From the NCBI GenBank assembly GCA_018241745.1, contig JAFEDG010000003.1:1-60133 (forward strand): a stretch of 60,133 nt of DNA, read 5' to 3'. The DNA is from Pseudomonadota bacterium. GTDB lineage: Bacteria > Pseudomonadota > Gammaproteobacteria > Burkholderiales > Casimicrobiaceae. The notes under the pieces were generated by a model, which did no database searches, had not been told where the DNA came from, and worked only from the letters and a program-made list of their open reading frames with translations. A program made the translations under genes and the position numbers. Positions 19,355-27,948 of the stretch are shown piece after piece. Numbering within the stretch: the stretch's first letter is position 1; the number at the start of each line of letters is the position of its first letter.

Positions 19355-20493
19355 TCGCGCTCGCGCAATGCCGCGCGGGCTTCGAACGCGAGGCGGCCGC
19401 CGATGTCGCGCACCTCGCCGCGGCCGCTGGCGCGCAGGTGCGCGGCGACATTGGCGGCGGCGCCGGCTGGGTCGCAGCCGAGCTCGCAGGACTCGACCGC
19501 AGGCGCTGGCGCGAAGCGCTGGCCGCGAGTCCCGCCGTGTTCTGCCGCACGCTGTTCATCGGCACCGGTCCGCATGCGCTCGTGCCTGCGCCGGGTTCCA
19601 CCCCGCAGGCGCGCGGCCCGGTCGATCGCGTGACGCCGCTCATGGCGGCGCTCTCCGGGCTGGACGCCACCGCCGACGCGCTGTGGCTCGAGTACCCCGA
19701 CACCAACGAAGGCAAGGCGCTGTCGACGCTGGCGCGCGCGCTCGGGCCGCGGCTGGAGACGGTGTTGCGCGAACGCGGCCTGCTTGCCGACGCGTCCGCG
19801 CCGCAGCGCGCAGAGCGCAACCGGCTGCGCTTCCACGTGTTCCTTGCCGACGGCGCGACCGCCTACGTCGGGACCAGCATCGCCGAAACCGGCAGTGCGT
19901 GGCCCATGGGGATTCCGCGGCTGCGGATGCCGGGTCGCGCGCCGTCGCGCTCGACACTGAAGCTCGCCGAGGCGTTCGCCGTGCTGCTGGGCGAGCGCGA
20001 GCACGAGCTCGTGCACGCCGGCAAGCGCGCCGTCGACCTCGGCGCGGCGCCCGGCGGCTGGACATGGCAGCTCGCGCAGCGGGGCGTGCGCGTCACGGCC
20101 GTCGACAACGGCGCGCTGAAGGGCGAGGTCGCGCAGGACCCGCTGGTGACGCACGTCCGCGACGACGGCTTCCGCTTTCGCCCGCGGCGGCCGGTCGACT
20201 GGGTGGTCTGCGACATCGTCGAGCAGCCGTCGCGCGTGGCCACGCTGATGGCGCGCTGGATGAAGGACGGCGACGCGCAGCGCGCGATGTTCAACCTGAA
20301 GCTGCCGATGAAGAAGCGCTACGCCGAAGTCGAGCGCGCGACGGCGATCATCGACGCGGGCGTCGGCGACGTCGACGTGCGGCTCGCGTTCCGCCACCTC
20401 TACCATGACCGCGAGGAGGTGACGGGCTTCCTCGAGCGCGCAACGCCGTCGCGCCGCGCCACGCCGTCCCGCGCGCGGCCGCGCAGGGGCTAG
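19351..20493 (+). CDS. rlmM: 23S rRNA 2'-O-ribose methyltransferase RlmM (C2498)
   Basis: RlmM methylates the ribose of cytidine 2498 in the peptidyl-transferase centre of 23S rRNA using S-adenosylmethionine. The 380-residue protein has an N-terminal THUMP-like domain and a Rossmann methyltransferase domain. The latter carries the SAM-binding motif [14 protein letters not shown] and the RlmM pattern [34 protein letters not shown] and [15 protein letters not shown], ending with the catalytic-region [12 protein letters not shown]. The start is GTG 19351, overlapping the gsiD stop (GTGA), which gives the conserved [11 protein letters not shown] beginning. Its TAG stop shares the palindrome CTAG with the stop of convergent livF. 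Confidence 0.93.
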   Translation: MIALAQCRAGFEREAAADVAHLAAAAGAQVRGDIGGGAGWVAAELAGLDRRRWREALAASPAVFCRTLFIGTGPHALVPAPGSTPQARGPVDRVTPLMAALSGLDATADALWLEYPDTNEGKALSTLARALGPRLETVLRERGLLADASAPQRAERNRLRFHVFLADGATAYVGTSIAETGSAWPMGIPRLRMPGRAPSRSTLKLAEAFAVLLGEREHELVHAGKRAVDLGAAPGGWTWQLAQRGVRVTAVDNGALKGEVAQDPLVTHVRDDGFRFRPRRPVDWVVCDIVEQPSRVATLMARWMKDGDAQRAMFNLKLPMKKRYAEVERATAIIDAGVGDVDVRLAFRHLYHDREEVTGFLERATPSRRATPSRARPRRG

Positions 20494-21188
20494 ATGCCGA
20501 GGTAGCGCTGCAGCACGCCGGGTGCTTCCTTGAGCTCGGAAGCCGGTCCTTCGTGCGCGATGTGCCCGTTGTTGATGATGTACACGCGGTTGGCGAGCGT
20601 CAGCGCGGCGGCCAGGTTCTGCTCGACCAGCACGATCGTCTGCCCAGCCTGGGCAAGCTCGCGGCACGCACGCACCAGGTCCTGCACGATCACCGGCGCG
20701 AGGCCTTCGAACGGCTCGTCCAGCAGCACGATCTTGGGATCGCGCACCAGCGCGCGCGCGATCGCGAGCATCTGCTGCTCGCCGCCCGACAGCGTGGTGC
20801 CGCGGCTCCCGCGCCGCTGCTTGAGCCGCGGAAACATCGCGTAGATGCGCTCGAGCGGCCAGCGGCTGGTGGCCGTGAGCCCCGCGAGGATGATGTTCTC
20901 CTCGACGTTGAGGCTGCCGAAGATGCGCCGTTCCTCGTGGACCAGCTGCATGCCCGCGCGCGCGATCTCGTGCGCCTTCTTGCCCGCGAGCTCGACGCCG
21001 TCGAGCTTGACGCTGCCGCTCGCCGGCGTGACGACGCCCATCAGGCTCTTAAGCGTCGTCGACTTGCCTGCGCCGTTGCGCCCGAGCAGCGCCACGACCT
21101 CGTTCTTCTCGACGCGCAGCGACACGTCGAACAGGATGTGGCTGTCGCCGTAGTAACTGTTGAGGCCCTGGACCTCCAGCAGGCTCAC
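20490..21188 (-). CDS. livF: Branched-chain amino acid-type ABC ATPase LivF
   Basis: A 232-residue ATPase subunit of a hydrophobic-amino-acid-type (LIV) importer. Landmarks are LLEVQGLNSYYGDSHILFDVSL, Walker A GRNGAGKST, the Q-loop, LSGGEQQMLAIARAL and Walker B IVLLDEPFEGLAP, ending with the LivF-type [20 protein letters not shown] start at the GTG at 21188: GGAGGA lies seven bases upstream and the product then begins MSLLEVQ as in the family. An earlier GTG at 21239 would add 17 residues with no conservation. It is the last gene of the transporter run and overlaps the rlmM stop by four bases. Confidence 0.93.
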   Translation of the reverse strand: MSLLEVQGLNSYYGDSHILFDVSLRVEKNEVVALLGRNGAGKSTTLKSLMGVVTPASGSVKLDGVELAGKKAHEIARAGMQLVHEERRIFGSLNVEENIILAGLTATSRWPLERIYAMFPRLKQRRGSRGTTLSGGEQQMLAIARALVRDPKIVLLDEPFEGLAPVIVQDLVRACRELAQAGQTIVLVEQNLAAALTLANRVYIINNGHIAHEGPASELKEAPGVLQRYLGI

Positions 21189-21246
21189 GACGCGGTCCTC
21201 CGTGCTGCCGGCTGCCGGACGAGCGCCTGGACGCGGCACGGCGCGC

Positions 21247-23106
21247 TCACGCGAACGCTCCCTGCACGCCGCCCAGGTAGGCTTCCTGCACCTTGGGATC
21301 CGTCTTGATCTCGTCCGCGGTGCCTTCGACCAGCACGCGGCCCTCCTGCAGCACGGTGACGCGCTCGACGAGCTCGAACAGCGAATCCATGTCGTGGTCG
21401 ATGACGATCAGCGTGCGACCCACGGCGATCGACTTCAGCAGCGCCACCGTCTCGACGCGCTCCTGCGGGCTCATGCCGGCGAGCGGCTCGTCGAGCAGCA
21501 GCAGGCTGGGCGACGTCGCCAGCGCGAGCCCGATCTCGAGCCGGCGCTTCTCGCCGTACGCGAGCTCCGACACCGGCGTGTCGAGCCGTCCGGCGAGGTG
21601 GACCAGCGCGGCCGTGTGCTCGACCTGCGCGTCGAGCCCCGGCACCTTGCGCAGGTCGCGGAACAGGTCGAGCTTGAACTTGCCACGGATCTCGCCGAGC
21701 GCCGCGATCGCGAGGTTGTGGCGGACCGTGAGGCGCTCGAACAGCTGGTTGATCTGGTAGGACTTGGTCAGGCCCAGCTGGCACGCGTCGGCGACGCCCA
21801 GCTGCGTGATGTCCTGCCCTTCGAACACGATGCGGCCGCTGCTCGGCAGCACCTCGCACGTCAGCATCTTGAAGAACGTGCTCTTGCCGGCGCCGTTGGG
21901 CCCGATGATGCCCCGCCGCTCTCCGTGGTTCACCGTGAAATCGATGTCGGCGTTCGCATGGACGCCACCGTAGTGCTTGGACAAGCCGGTCGTGTGCAGG
22001 ATCGGCCCCGGCTTGTCCTGCAGCGGCGTGTGCCGCGGGGGCAGCGCCGCGCTGGCGGCCGGCACGGACACCGGCTGCACGGGCATCGCCGGCGTCGCCG
22101 TCGCGGGCGACGCGCGGCCCTGCCGCTTGCCACGCGCCAGGTGCACGAGGTCCATGATCGCGCCGGCCAGCCCGCGCCGCAGGAAGATCACGAGCAGCAC
22201 GAACACGATGCCCAGCACCAGCTTCCACGTCGCGCCCAGGTGCAGCGTGGTCTGGAAGAAGTCGCTCAGCAGCAGCCACGTCGCCGCGCCCAGCAATGGG
22301 CCGAACAGCGTGCCGGCGCCCCCGATGGCGGTCTGCATCACTATCTCGCCCGACGTCGCGAACATGAACGCGTCCGGCGGCATGAAGCCCTGCATCAGCC
22401 CCAGCAGCCCGCCCGCAAAGCCGGCGTACATCGCGGCGACGACGAACACGGTCAGCTTGTAGCCGTGGATGTCGTGCCCGAGCGCCTGCGCCCGCAGCGG
22501 ATTGTCCCGGATCGCGCGCAGCAGGAGGCCCACCGGCGAGCGTACGATCCGCAACGCGATGACGAGGCCCGCGAAGTACCAGAACGCGAAGAAGAAATAC
22601 ATCGACAGGTTGCTGTCGAACGTGAACGTCTTGAAGCCGAGCATCAGGTTCGGGCTGGGCACGCCCGGCAGGCCGTTCTCGCCACCGGTGAACGCCGACA
22701 GCGGGTTGAACTCGACGAAGAAGAACACTTCGGCGATGGCCACGGTGATCATCGCGAAGTAGATGCCCGTCCGCCGCAACGCAAGCAGCCCCACCAGGTA
22801 GCCGACGACGCCGGCGACGAGCGTGCCGAGGATCAGCGCGACGATCGTGTTGGTGAACGACGTCTGCGTCAGCAGGTATCCGGCGAACATGCCGCCGGTG
22901 CCGAAGAACGCGGCCTGGCCGAACGACAGCAGGCCGGTGTAGCCGAACAGCAGGTCGAAGCCGATCCCGACCAGCGCATAGATCAGAATGCGGTTGATCG
23001 TGCTGGGCGAGAAGCCCAGGTGCGGGAGGATGAACGGGGCCGCGAGCAGCGCGAGCGCGGTGAGCGCTTCGACGACGAACGGGCGTTGGCGGGGAATCGT
23101 CGGCAC
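21247..23106 (-). CDS. livM: Fused LivM permease - LivG ATPase
   Basis: A single 619-residue protein combining the LivM-type permease (about 1-325, eight or so membrane helices, with LLFGYTGLLSFGQAAFFGTGGM and RAIRDNPLRAQALG) and the LivG-type ATPase (about 368-619; Walker A GPNGAGKS at 402-409, signature region VSELAYGEKRRLEIGLAL, Walker B LLLLDEPLAGM). A Pro/Ala-rich linker (about 330-367) joins them. In most bacteria these are separate genes, so each importer here carries one tethered ATPase and one free one (LivF). The frame is continuous and both halves keep all their motifs, so it is a real fusion rather than a sequencing artefact. It follows livH after 12 bases. Confidence 0.93.
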   Translation of the reverse strand: MPTIPRQRPFVVEALTALALLAAPFILPHLGFSPSTINRILIYALVGIGFDLLFGYTGLLSFGQAAFFGTGGMFAGYLLTQTSFTNTIVALILGTLVAGVVGYLVGLLALRRTGIYFAMITVAIAEVFFFVEFNPLSAFTGGENGLPGVPSPNLMLGFKTFTFDSNLSMYFFFAFWYFAGLVIALRIVRSPVGLLLRAIRDNPLRAQALGHDIHGYKLTVFVVAAMYAGFAGGLLGLMQGFMPPDAFMFATSGEIVMQTAIGGAGTLFGPLLGAATWLLLSDFFQTTLHLGATWKLVLGIVFVLLVIFLRRGLAGAIMDLVHLARGKRQGRASPATATPAMPVQPVSVPAASAALPPRHTPLQDKPGPILHTTGLSKHYGGVHANADIDFTVNHGERRGIIGPNGAGKSTFFKMLTCEVLPSSGRIVFEGQDITQLGVADACQLGLTKSYQINQLFERLTVRHNLAIAALGEIRGKFKLDLFRDLRKVPGLDAQVEHTAALVHLAGRLDTPVSELAYGEKRRLEIGLALATSPSLLLLDEPLAGMSPQERVETVALLKSIAVGRTLIVIDHDMDSLFELVERVTVLQEGRVLVEGTADEIKTDPKVQEAYLGGVQGAFA

Positions 23107-23118
23107 GTCGGCAGGCGC

Positions 23119-23994
23119 CTATTCGCGACCGGCACTGCCGAGCAGGCCGTAGGGACGCAGCACCAGCACGAGCGTCATCGCGATGAAGAGCATGACGTAC
23201 GAGTAGGCCGGGTTGAACATGGATGTGATGCTGACGATCTCGCCGGCGATCAGGCCGCCGAGGATCGCGCCGGTGAACGACCCGACGCCGCCGATCACGA
23301 CGACGACGAAGGTCTGCACGAGGATGGCGTCGCCGACGTCCGGCGCGATGGAGACCACCGGCGCGTTGACGATGCCGGCAAAGCCCGCCGCCATCGAGCC
23401 GATGCCGAACACCAGCATGAACACCCGGTAGACGTTGATGCCGAGCGAGTCGACCATCACCGAATCCTCGATGCCGGCACGCACGATCATCCCGATCCGC
23501 GTCCGGTACAGCACGAAATACAGCGCGAGCAGCGCGACGCTGACGATGCCCAGCAACCCGAGGCGGTACGTCGGGTAGACCATGAAGCCGAGATTCGTGA
23601 TGCCGGTCAGCAGCGACGGCGGCGGCACCGTCTTCGACAAGCTGCCGAAGAAGAAGCGCACGGTCTCGACGAACACGATGCCGAGGCCGAACGTGACCAG
23701 CAACTGGTCCTCGGGCGGCCGCGCGTAGAAGTGCCGGATGATCAGCCGCTCGGTGACGAGCCCGACGAGCATCACGAACAGCGCGCCCGCGGCCACGGCC
23801 ACCAGGAACGAGCCGGTGTACGTGTACGCCACCCAGCCCGCGTAGCCGCCGAGCATGAACATCGCGCCGTGCGCGAGGTTCAGCACGCCCAGCGTGCCGT
23901 AGATGATCGTCAGGCCCGAGGAGATCAGCGCGAGCAGCGCGCCGAGCACCAGGCCGTTGAAGCATTGCGCGATGAAGTTCGACCAGTTGATCAC
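23119..23994 (-). CDS. livH: Branched-chain amino acid-type ABC permease LivH
   Basis: A 291-residue inner-membrane permease that pairs with the LivM domain of the next gene. It has the family features NGLVLGALLALISSGLTIIYGTLGVLNLAHGA, the EAA-like region around IRAGIEDSVMVDSLGINVYRV, and GGVGSFTGAILGGLIAGE, with about eight membrane helices. The start is taken as the GTG at 23994, six bases after GGAAGGT; the frame is open further upstream but that part is Arg-rich and unlike LivH. In related transporters the substrates are leucine-type amino acids, urea or short amides; the sequence does not decide. Confidence 0.92.
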   Translation of the reverse strand: MINWSNFIAQCFNGLVLGALLALISSGLTIIYGTLGVLNLAHGAMFMLGGYAGWVAYTYTGSFLVAVAAGALFVMLVGLVTERLIIRHFYARPPEDQLLVTFGLGIVFVETVRFFFGSLSKTVPPPSLLTGITNLGFMVYPTYRLGLLGIVSVALLALYFVLYRTRIGMIVRAGIEDSVMVDSLGINVYRVFMLVFGIGSMAAGFAGIVNAPVVSIAPDVGDAILVQTFVVVVIGGVGSFTGAILGGLIAGEIVSITSMFNPAYSYVMLFIAMTLVLVLRPYGLLGSAGRE

Positions 23995-24088
23995 ACCGTA
24001 CCTTCCGCAGCGTGGAAGCGCCGAATCGCGCGTTCGCCGGCGCGAGCCCGCGCCCCCGGCCACGCGTGGCCGGAGGCGCGCACGCGCA

Positions 24089-25510
24089 TCAGGTGTAGTC
24101 GCCGAGCTTGCAACCGAACGCGTCCGGCGCCTGCATCAGCTTGTCGCCGGGCACGATGCCGATCACTTCCCAGAAGTCCTCGTCGTTCTTCATGTCCTTC
24201 TTCGCCTTGCCGCGCACGAGGATGACCGGGCGCACCAGCTGGTGGTCCTGCGGCCGGTAGTGGACGTCGCCGAGCAGCGAGGGAATCGTCTCGCCCTTCT
24301 CGAACTGCTTGATGACGTCGGGCGGGTAGAACGTCCCTGCCTCGGTGACCATGCGCGCCCAGTGCCCGAGGCTCACGTACGCATTCTCGGCGCCCCATTC
24401 CGGCCGGTAGCCGTACTTCTTCTGGAACGACTCGACGAACATCTTGGCCAGTGGGTACTTGTCCTCGAGCGTCCACCAGAAGTCGGTGGCGGCGAACACG
24501 CCTGCCGTCAGGTCGGGACCGACTTCCTTGGCCAGGAACGGGATCTGGTAAGGCACGACCAGCGTCATCTTGGGGATGATGCCGAACTGCTTGGCCTGCT
24601 GCGTCGACAGCACCGCGTCGCGGCCCCAGTTGACGTTGATCAGGAACTCGGCGCCCGAATTGCCGATGTTGGTCAGGTACTGGCTGAAGTCCTGCGTGCC
24701 CAGCGGCGACACCTGGTTGGTGACGACCGTCCAGCCGCCCTTCTCCGTCAGGTAGTCCGCGACCGACTTCGTCGTCGTATGCCCGTACGTGTAGTCGGGC
24801 GTCATGAACGCAGCCTTGCGGTTCTTGCCGAACTGCGCAAGCAGCACCGGGCCGATCGCGTTGGCAGCGGTTTCGCCATAGAAGCCCTGGCGGAAGCCGT
24901 AGCGCACGCAATCCTTGCCGGTCGTGTCGTTCGAGCCGGAGATGCCGGCCATGTACAGGATCTTCTCGCGCTGCGCGAACTTGTTGAGCGCGACGGCGAC
25001 GGCCGACGACGTCGAGCCGAACATCAGCACGACCTTGTTCTGGTTGATGAACGTCTGCTCGGCCTGCACCGCCTGATTGGGCTTGGCGGCGGAGTCGGCG
25101 ACCAGGAGCTCGACCTTCTTGCCGAGCACGCCGTTGTTGATCTTGGGCGCGAGCGCCTTCATCAACGGGTTGTTGGTGTTGATGTGCTCGACGGCGAGCT
25201 CGAGGCCCTTGCGCTCGTCTTCACCCTGCACCGCATACGTGCCGGTCAGCGGCACGGCGGCGCCGATGAACACCGAGCTGCCTTGCGACCCGGCGGGCCA
25301 CGTGCCGATGGCCGGCTTGTCGTCCGCATAGGCGAGGCCCATGTGGCCGATGCCCGGCACGAGCGTGGCACCGACGATGCCGATGCCGGCGCGCAGCGCG
25401 TTGCGCCGCGACAGCGCGAAGGGCATCGGGCGCATGGCGGGCGATGAAAGGTCCTGCGACGCAAGGGCAGCCGGCGCCTTGCGACCGTCGTGGTCGTCGA
25501 ATGCTGTCAT
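24089..25510 (-). CDS. Tat-exported LIV-type substrate-binding protein
   Basis: A 473-residue type I periplasmic binding protein (LivK/amide-binding group) for the LIV-type importer downstream. The N terminus has a twin-arginine signal (SRRNALRAG followed by a hydrophobic stretch and GLAYA near residue 64), so it is probably exported folded through Tat. The body has FIGAAVPLTGTYAVQGEDERKGLELAVEHIN, VALMFGSTSS-like lobe-closing segments and TPDYTYGHTTTKSVADYL. The ATG at 25510 is clear from AGGAGGAGAG just upstream. It is the first gene of the transporter operon and is transcribed away from the XRE-type regulator, with an AT-rich operator-like region between them. Ligand unknown; short-chain amides, amino acids or carboxylates are all possible. 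Confidence 0.9.
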   Translation of the reverse strand: MTAFDDHDGRKAPAALASQDLSSPAMRPMPFALSRRNALRAGIGIVGATLVPGIGHMGLAYADDKPAIGTWPAGSQGSSVFIGAAVPLTGTYAVQGEDERKGLELAVEHINTNNPLMKALAPKINNGVLGKKVELLVADSAAKPNQAVQAEQTFINQNKVVLMFGSTSSAVAVALNKFAQREKILYMAGISGSNDTTGKDCVRYGFRQGFYGETAANAIGPVLLAQFGKNRKAAFMTPDYTYGHTTTKSVADYLTEKGGWTVVTNQVSPLGTQDFSQYLTNIGNSGAEFLINVNWGRDAVLSTQQAKQFGIIPKMTLVVPYQIPFLAKEVGPDLTAGVFAATDFWWTLEDKYPLAKMFVESFQKKYGYRPEWGAENAYVSLGHWARMVTEAGTFYPPDVIKQFEKGETIPSLLGDVHYRPQDHQLVRPVILVRGKAKKDMKNDEDFWEVIGIVPGDKLMQAPDAFGCKLGDYT

Positions 25511-25610
25511 GTCCTCTCCTCCTGGGTGATCGGATCGATCCTGAGCGCGGCGCCGGCGGTCTGAGACGACTCGTGCTGGGGGCGTCGTTGCGCCCGACAA
25601 GGATGACCGC

Positions 25611-25735
25611 GAACAGTAAATCCATCAATATCTTCTTGACTTCACGTGCAATTCTTGTCAATCATCACCAATGATGGTTGCAAAGATGTCAATTATTGAC
25701 CTTGCGGCGCAACATCGCGCGGGTCCGGAAGCGAC
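25611..25735. promoter_or_regulatory. AT-rich operator/promoter region between transporter and regulator
   Basis: This divergent gap is far more A/T-rich than its surroundings and carries a cluster of symmetric sites. GTCAATTATTGAC (25688-25700) is a perfect 13-bp palindrome. CAATCATCA/TGATGGTTG (25659-25667 with 25672-25680) is a 9-bp inverted repeat with one mismatch. TTGAC/GTCAA half-sites recur at 25636, 25657, 25688 (reversed arm) and 25696. TTGACA reads perfectly on the - strand at 25656-25661 and 25687-25692, possible -35 elements for the transporter, though I see no matching -10. TTGCAAA at 25678-25684 resembles the TTTGCAAA core bound by RamB/PrpR-type regulators of the same family as the adjacent gene. 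Confidence 0.6.
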
Positions 25736-27184
25736 GTGCCGCACTCGCTGATCAGCACGCGAATACGGGAGCGGCGGCGCGCGCTCGGGATGACGCAGTC
25801 GAAGCTCGCCGCGACGCTCGGCATCTCGGCGTCGTACCTCAACCTGATCGAGCTCAACAAGCGCAGCATCGGCGGCGCGCTGTTGAAGCGCGTCGCGAGC
25901 GTGCTCGGCATGTCGCTGGACGAGCTGGATGGCGCTGCCGGGCGGCGGCTGCTCGACGACCTGCATGCGCTCGCTGCCGACCCGCGCCTGGCGGGCCTTG
26001 GCCTCGACGCGACCGGCGTCCACGACCTCGCTGGCCGTCATCCCGCCTGGGCCCGCGCGCTGCTCGTGCTGCAGCGCTCGCTCGTCGATCGCGACGGCGC
26101 CGTCGCCGCCTTGTCCGACCGCCTCGGCCAGGATCCGCACCTGAACGAGATCATCCACGACGTGCGCAGCCGGATTGCGGCGATCCGCTCGTCGTCGGAA
26201 ATCCTCGAGAGCGTCGACGACCTCGAGCCCAGGCAGCGCCAGCGCTTCGTCGCGATCATCGGCGACGAGAGCGCGCGCCTGTCCGACCTCGCGCAGGCGC
26301 TCGGGGAATTCTTCGAGCCGGCGCGCACGCCGATGCGCTCGCTCACCCCCGCCGAGGAAGTCGACGACTTCCTGTTCGACCACGACAATCACTTCCCCGC
26401 GCTCGAAGACGCGGCCGACGCGTTGCGCGGAACGCTCCCGCTCGACGGCGACCTGGACGCCGGCGCGGTGACACAGCCGCGCGCCACGCAGCGCTTCCTG
26501 GCCGCGCGCGCGGCGGTCTTGCGCTTCGGCGACGGCCGCGTGCTGCAGGCGGAAGTCGACGCCGCTCCGCGCCTGACCAGCGATGCCGCGCGAAAGCTCG
26601 CGCATCGCGCACTGTCGTCGTACCTGGCGGCGGCGCTGTTGATGCCCTACGCGGCCTTCCTCGCCGCCGCGGAGCGCACGCGCTACGACATCGAGGCGTT
26701 GTGCCAGCAATTCGGCGTCAGCTACGAGCAGACCTGCCATCGGCTCGTGACGTTGCGCCGTCCCGGTGCCGAAGGCATCCCGTTCGGCTTCATGCGCACG
26801 GATCCGGCAGGCTTCGTCACCAAGCGCTTCCCGCTGCCGAACCTGCTGCTGCCTCGCCGCGGCAACGCTTGCCCGCTGTGGGCGGCTTACACCGCGTTCC
26901 AGGCACCCGGCGCGATCCAGCGCCAGCTCGCCGCGTTCCCCACCGGCGATCGCTACCTGTTCGTGGCCTGCGCGATCGAGAAGCCACGCCCCGCGTTCCC
27001 GATGCCGCGCCGGCTGGTGTCGGTGATGCTGGCCTGCCACGCGCTGCACGCGGACCGCACCGTGTACGGTGATGCGCTCGATCTGTCGTCGTCGGCGCCC
27101 TGGGTGCCCGTGGGGCCGAACTGCCAGCTGTGCGTCCGCGGCGACTGCGCCTATCGCGAGGAAGCCGCGATCATCGACCGCTGA
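25736..27184 (+). CDS. XRE-family short-chain-fatty-acid-type regulator with embedded kinase-like DHp segment
   Basis: A 482-residue DNA-binding regulator. Residues 5-65 are a Cro/C1-type helix-turn-helix (RIRERRRALGMTQSKLAATLGISASYLNLIE). Residues about 285-340 have the ImmA/IrrE-like helical region, without HExxH. The C-terminal domain (about 340-482) is the DUF2083-type domain of ScfR/RamB/PrpR regulators of acetate and propionate metabolism, ending in CQLCVRGDC (Cys463, 466, 471). In mycobacterial PrpR equivalent cysteines bind an iron-sulfur cluster. Unusual is residues 135-192: LNEIIHDVRSRIAAIRSSSEIL and the following helix match the dimerisation/phospho-acceptor hairpin of histidine kinases, with His141 at the phospho-acceptor position. 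The start is GTG 25736. Its neighbours are an orphan receiver and a hybrid transporter-kinase. Confidence 0.88.
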   Translation: MPHSLISTRIRERRRALGMTQSKLAATLGISASYLNLIELNKRSIGGALLKRVASVLGMSLDELDGAAGRRLLDDLHALAADPRLAGLGLDATGVHDLAGRHPAWARALLVLQRSLVDRDGAVAALSDRLGQDPHLNEIIHDVRSRIAAIRSSSEILESVDDLEPRQRQRFVAIIGDESARLSDLAQALGEFFEPARTPMRSLTPAEEVDDFLFDHDNHFPALEDAADALRGTLPLDGDLDAGAVTQPRATQRFLAARAAVLRFGDGRVLQAEVDAAPRLTSDAARKLAHRALSSYLAAALLMPYAAFLAAAERTRYDIEALCQQFGVSYEQTCHRLVTLRRPGAEGIPFGFMRTDPAGFVTKRFPLPNLLLPRRGNACPLWAAYTAFQAPGAIQRQLAAFPTGDRYLFVACAIEKPRPAFPMPRRLVSVMLACHALHADRTVYGDALDLSSSAPWVPVGPNCQLCVRGDCAYREEAAIIDR

Positions 27185-27280
27185 TCGCGCGTGACCGCCG
27201 CGCGCCGCGCTCGCGCCGGCACCGCCTGCGGCGCTACACTCCGTCGCGAGGCCGGCGACCACGGCCAGCGGAGGACGGGC

Positions 27281-27649
27281 ATGGGGACGCGGGTACTGAT
27301 CGCCGAGGACGAGCCGCATATCGTCGAATCGCTGAGCTTCGTGCTCGACCGCGACGGTTTCGACGTCACCGCGGAGCTGGACGGCGAGTCCGCGTTCGCG
27401 CGGCTGCGCGTCGATCCGCCGGACGTGATGATCCTCGACCTGATGCTGCCCCGGCTCAACGGCTTCGAGGTGCTGAAGCGGATCAAGTCCGATCCGGCGC
27501 TGCGCGCGATCCCGGTGGTGGTCCTCACCGCGAAGGGCCAGGCACACGACCGGAGGCTGGCCGAGGACCTCGGCGTCGACGCATTCATGACCAAGCCGTT
27601 CTCCAACCAGGAGCTCGTCGAATGCGTGCGCCGGCTCGCACGGAAGTGA
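27281..27649 (+). CDS. Single-domain response regulator (CheY-like receiver)
   Basis: A 122-residue receiver with no output domain. The acidic pair Glu9-Asp10, phospho-acceptor Asp53 (MILDLMLPRLNG), switch Thr83 (VVLTAKG) and Lys105 (FMTKPF) are all present, so it should be phosphorylatable. It is preceded by GGAGG at 27270-27274, which fixes the ATG at 27281. It lies 97 bases after the XRE-type regulator and overlaps the following small membrane protein gene by four bases (GTGA). In related loci (CrbS/CrbR) the partner of the transporter-like kinase is a LuxR-type regulator; here that output is missing, so the receiver must act by binding another protein. The adjacent regulator, which carries a DHp-like hairpin, is the obvious candidate. 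Confidence 0.93.
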   Translation: MGTRVLIAEDEPHIVESLSFVLDRDGFDVTAELDGESAFARLRVDPPDVMILDLMLPRLNGFEVLKRIKSDPALRAIPVVVLTAKGQAHDRRLAEDLGVDAFMTKPFSNQELVECVRRLARK

Positions 27650-27948
27650 GCGGCGCCGCGCCCGGCGCCGGCGCGAGTCTCGTGAACACCCCGCAGATCC
27701 CGTCCCGGCTGCGTGACGCAGCAAGCGTGCTGCCGCTCGTGGGGCTCGTGCTGCTGATGCCGCCGATGATCGTCCTGTTCACGGCGCGCCACCGGATCGC
27801 CGGCGTGCCGCTGATCGTGCTGTACCTGTTCGGCGTCTGGGTCGCGCTGGTCGCGGGCGCGGCGCTGCTCGCGCGCCGGATGGCGCACGCCGAGCAGGTC
27901 CCCGGCACCGCGCACGATGGCGGCGAGGACCGCGACGCCGACGCCTGA
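27646..27948 (+). CDS. Small two-helix membrane protein preceding the hybrid kinase
   Basis: A predicted 100-residue protein with two transmembrane helices (about residues 27-45 and 54-75) joined by a short polar loop (TARHRIAGVP), and an acidic C-terminal tail. I do not recognise a named family. Small membrane proteins of this kind often precede SLC5-type transporters and kinases with SLC5 domains, where they may act as accessory subunits; that role is inference. The GTG start overlaps the receiver stop (GTGA), and its own stop shares a base with the next ATG (TGATG). Translation of all three genes is therefore coupled, supporting a shared function. Confidence 0.75.
   Translation: MSGAAPGAGASLVNTPQIPSRLRDAASVLPLVGLVLLMPPMIVLFTARHRIAGVPLIVLYLFGVWVALVAGAALLARRMAHAEQVPGTAHDGGEDRDADA

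Noticed and set aside
25736..27184. Regulator considered as a full histidine kinase fused to HTH
   Set aside because: There is no N, G1 or G2 box after the DHp-like hairpin; only the helical hairpin is kinase-like.
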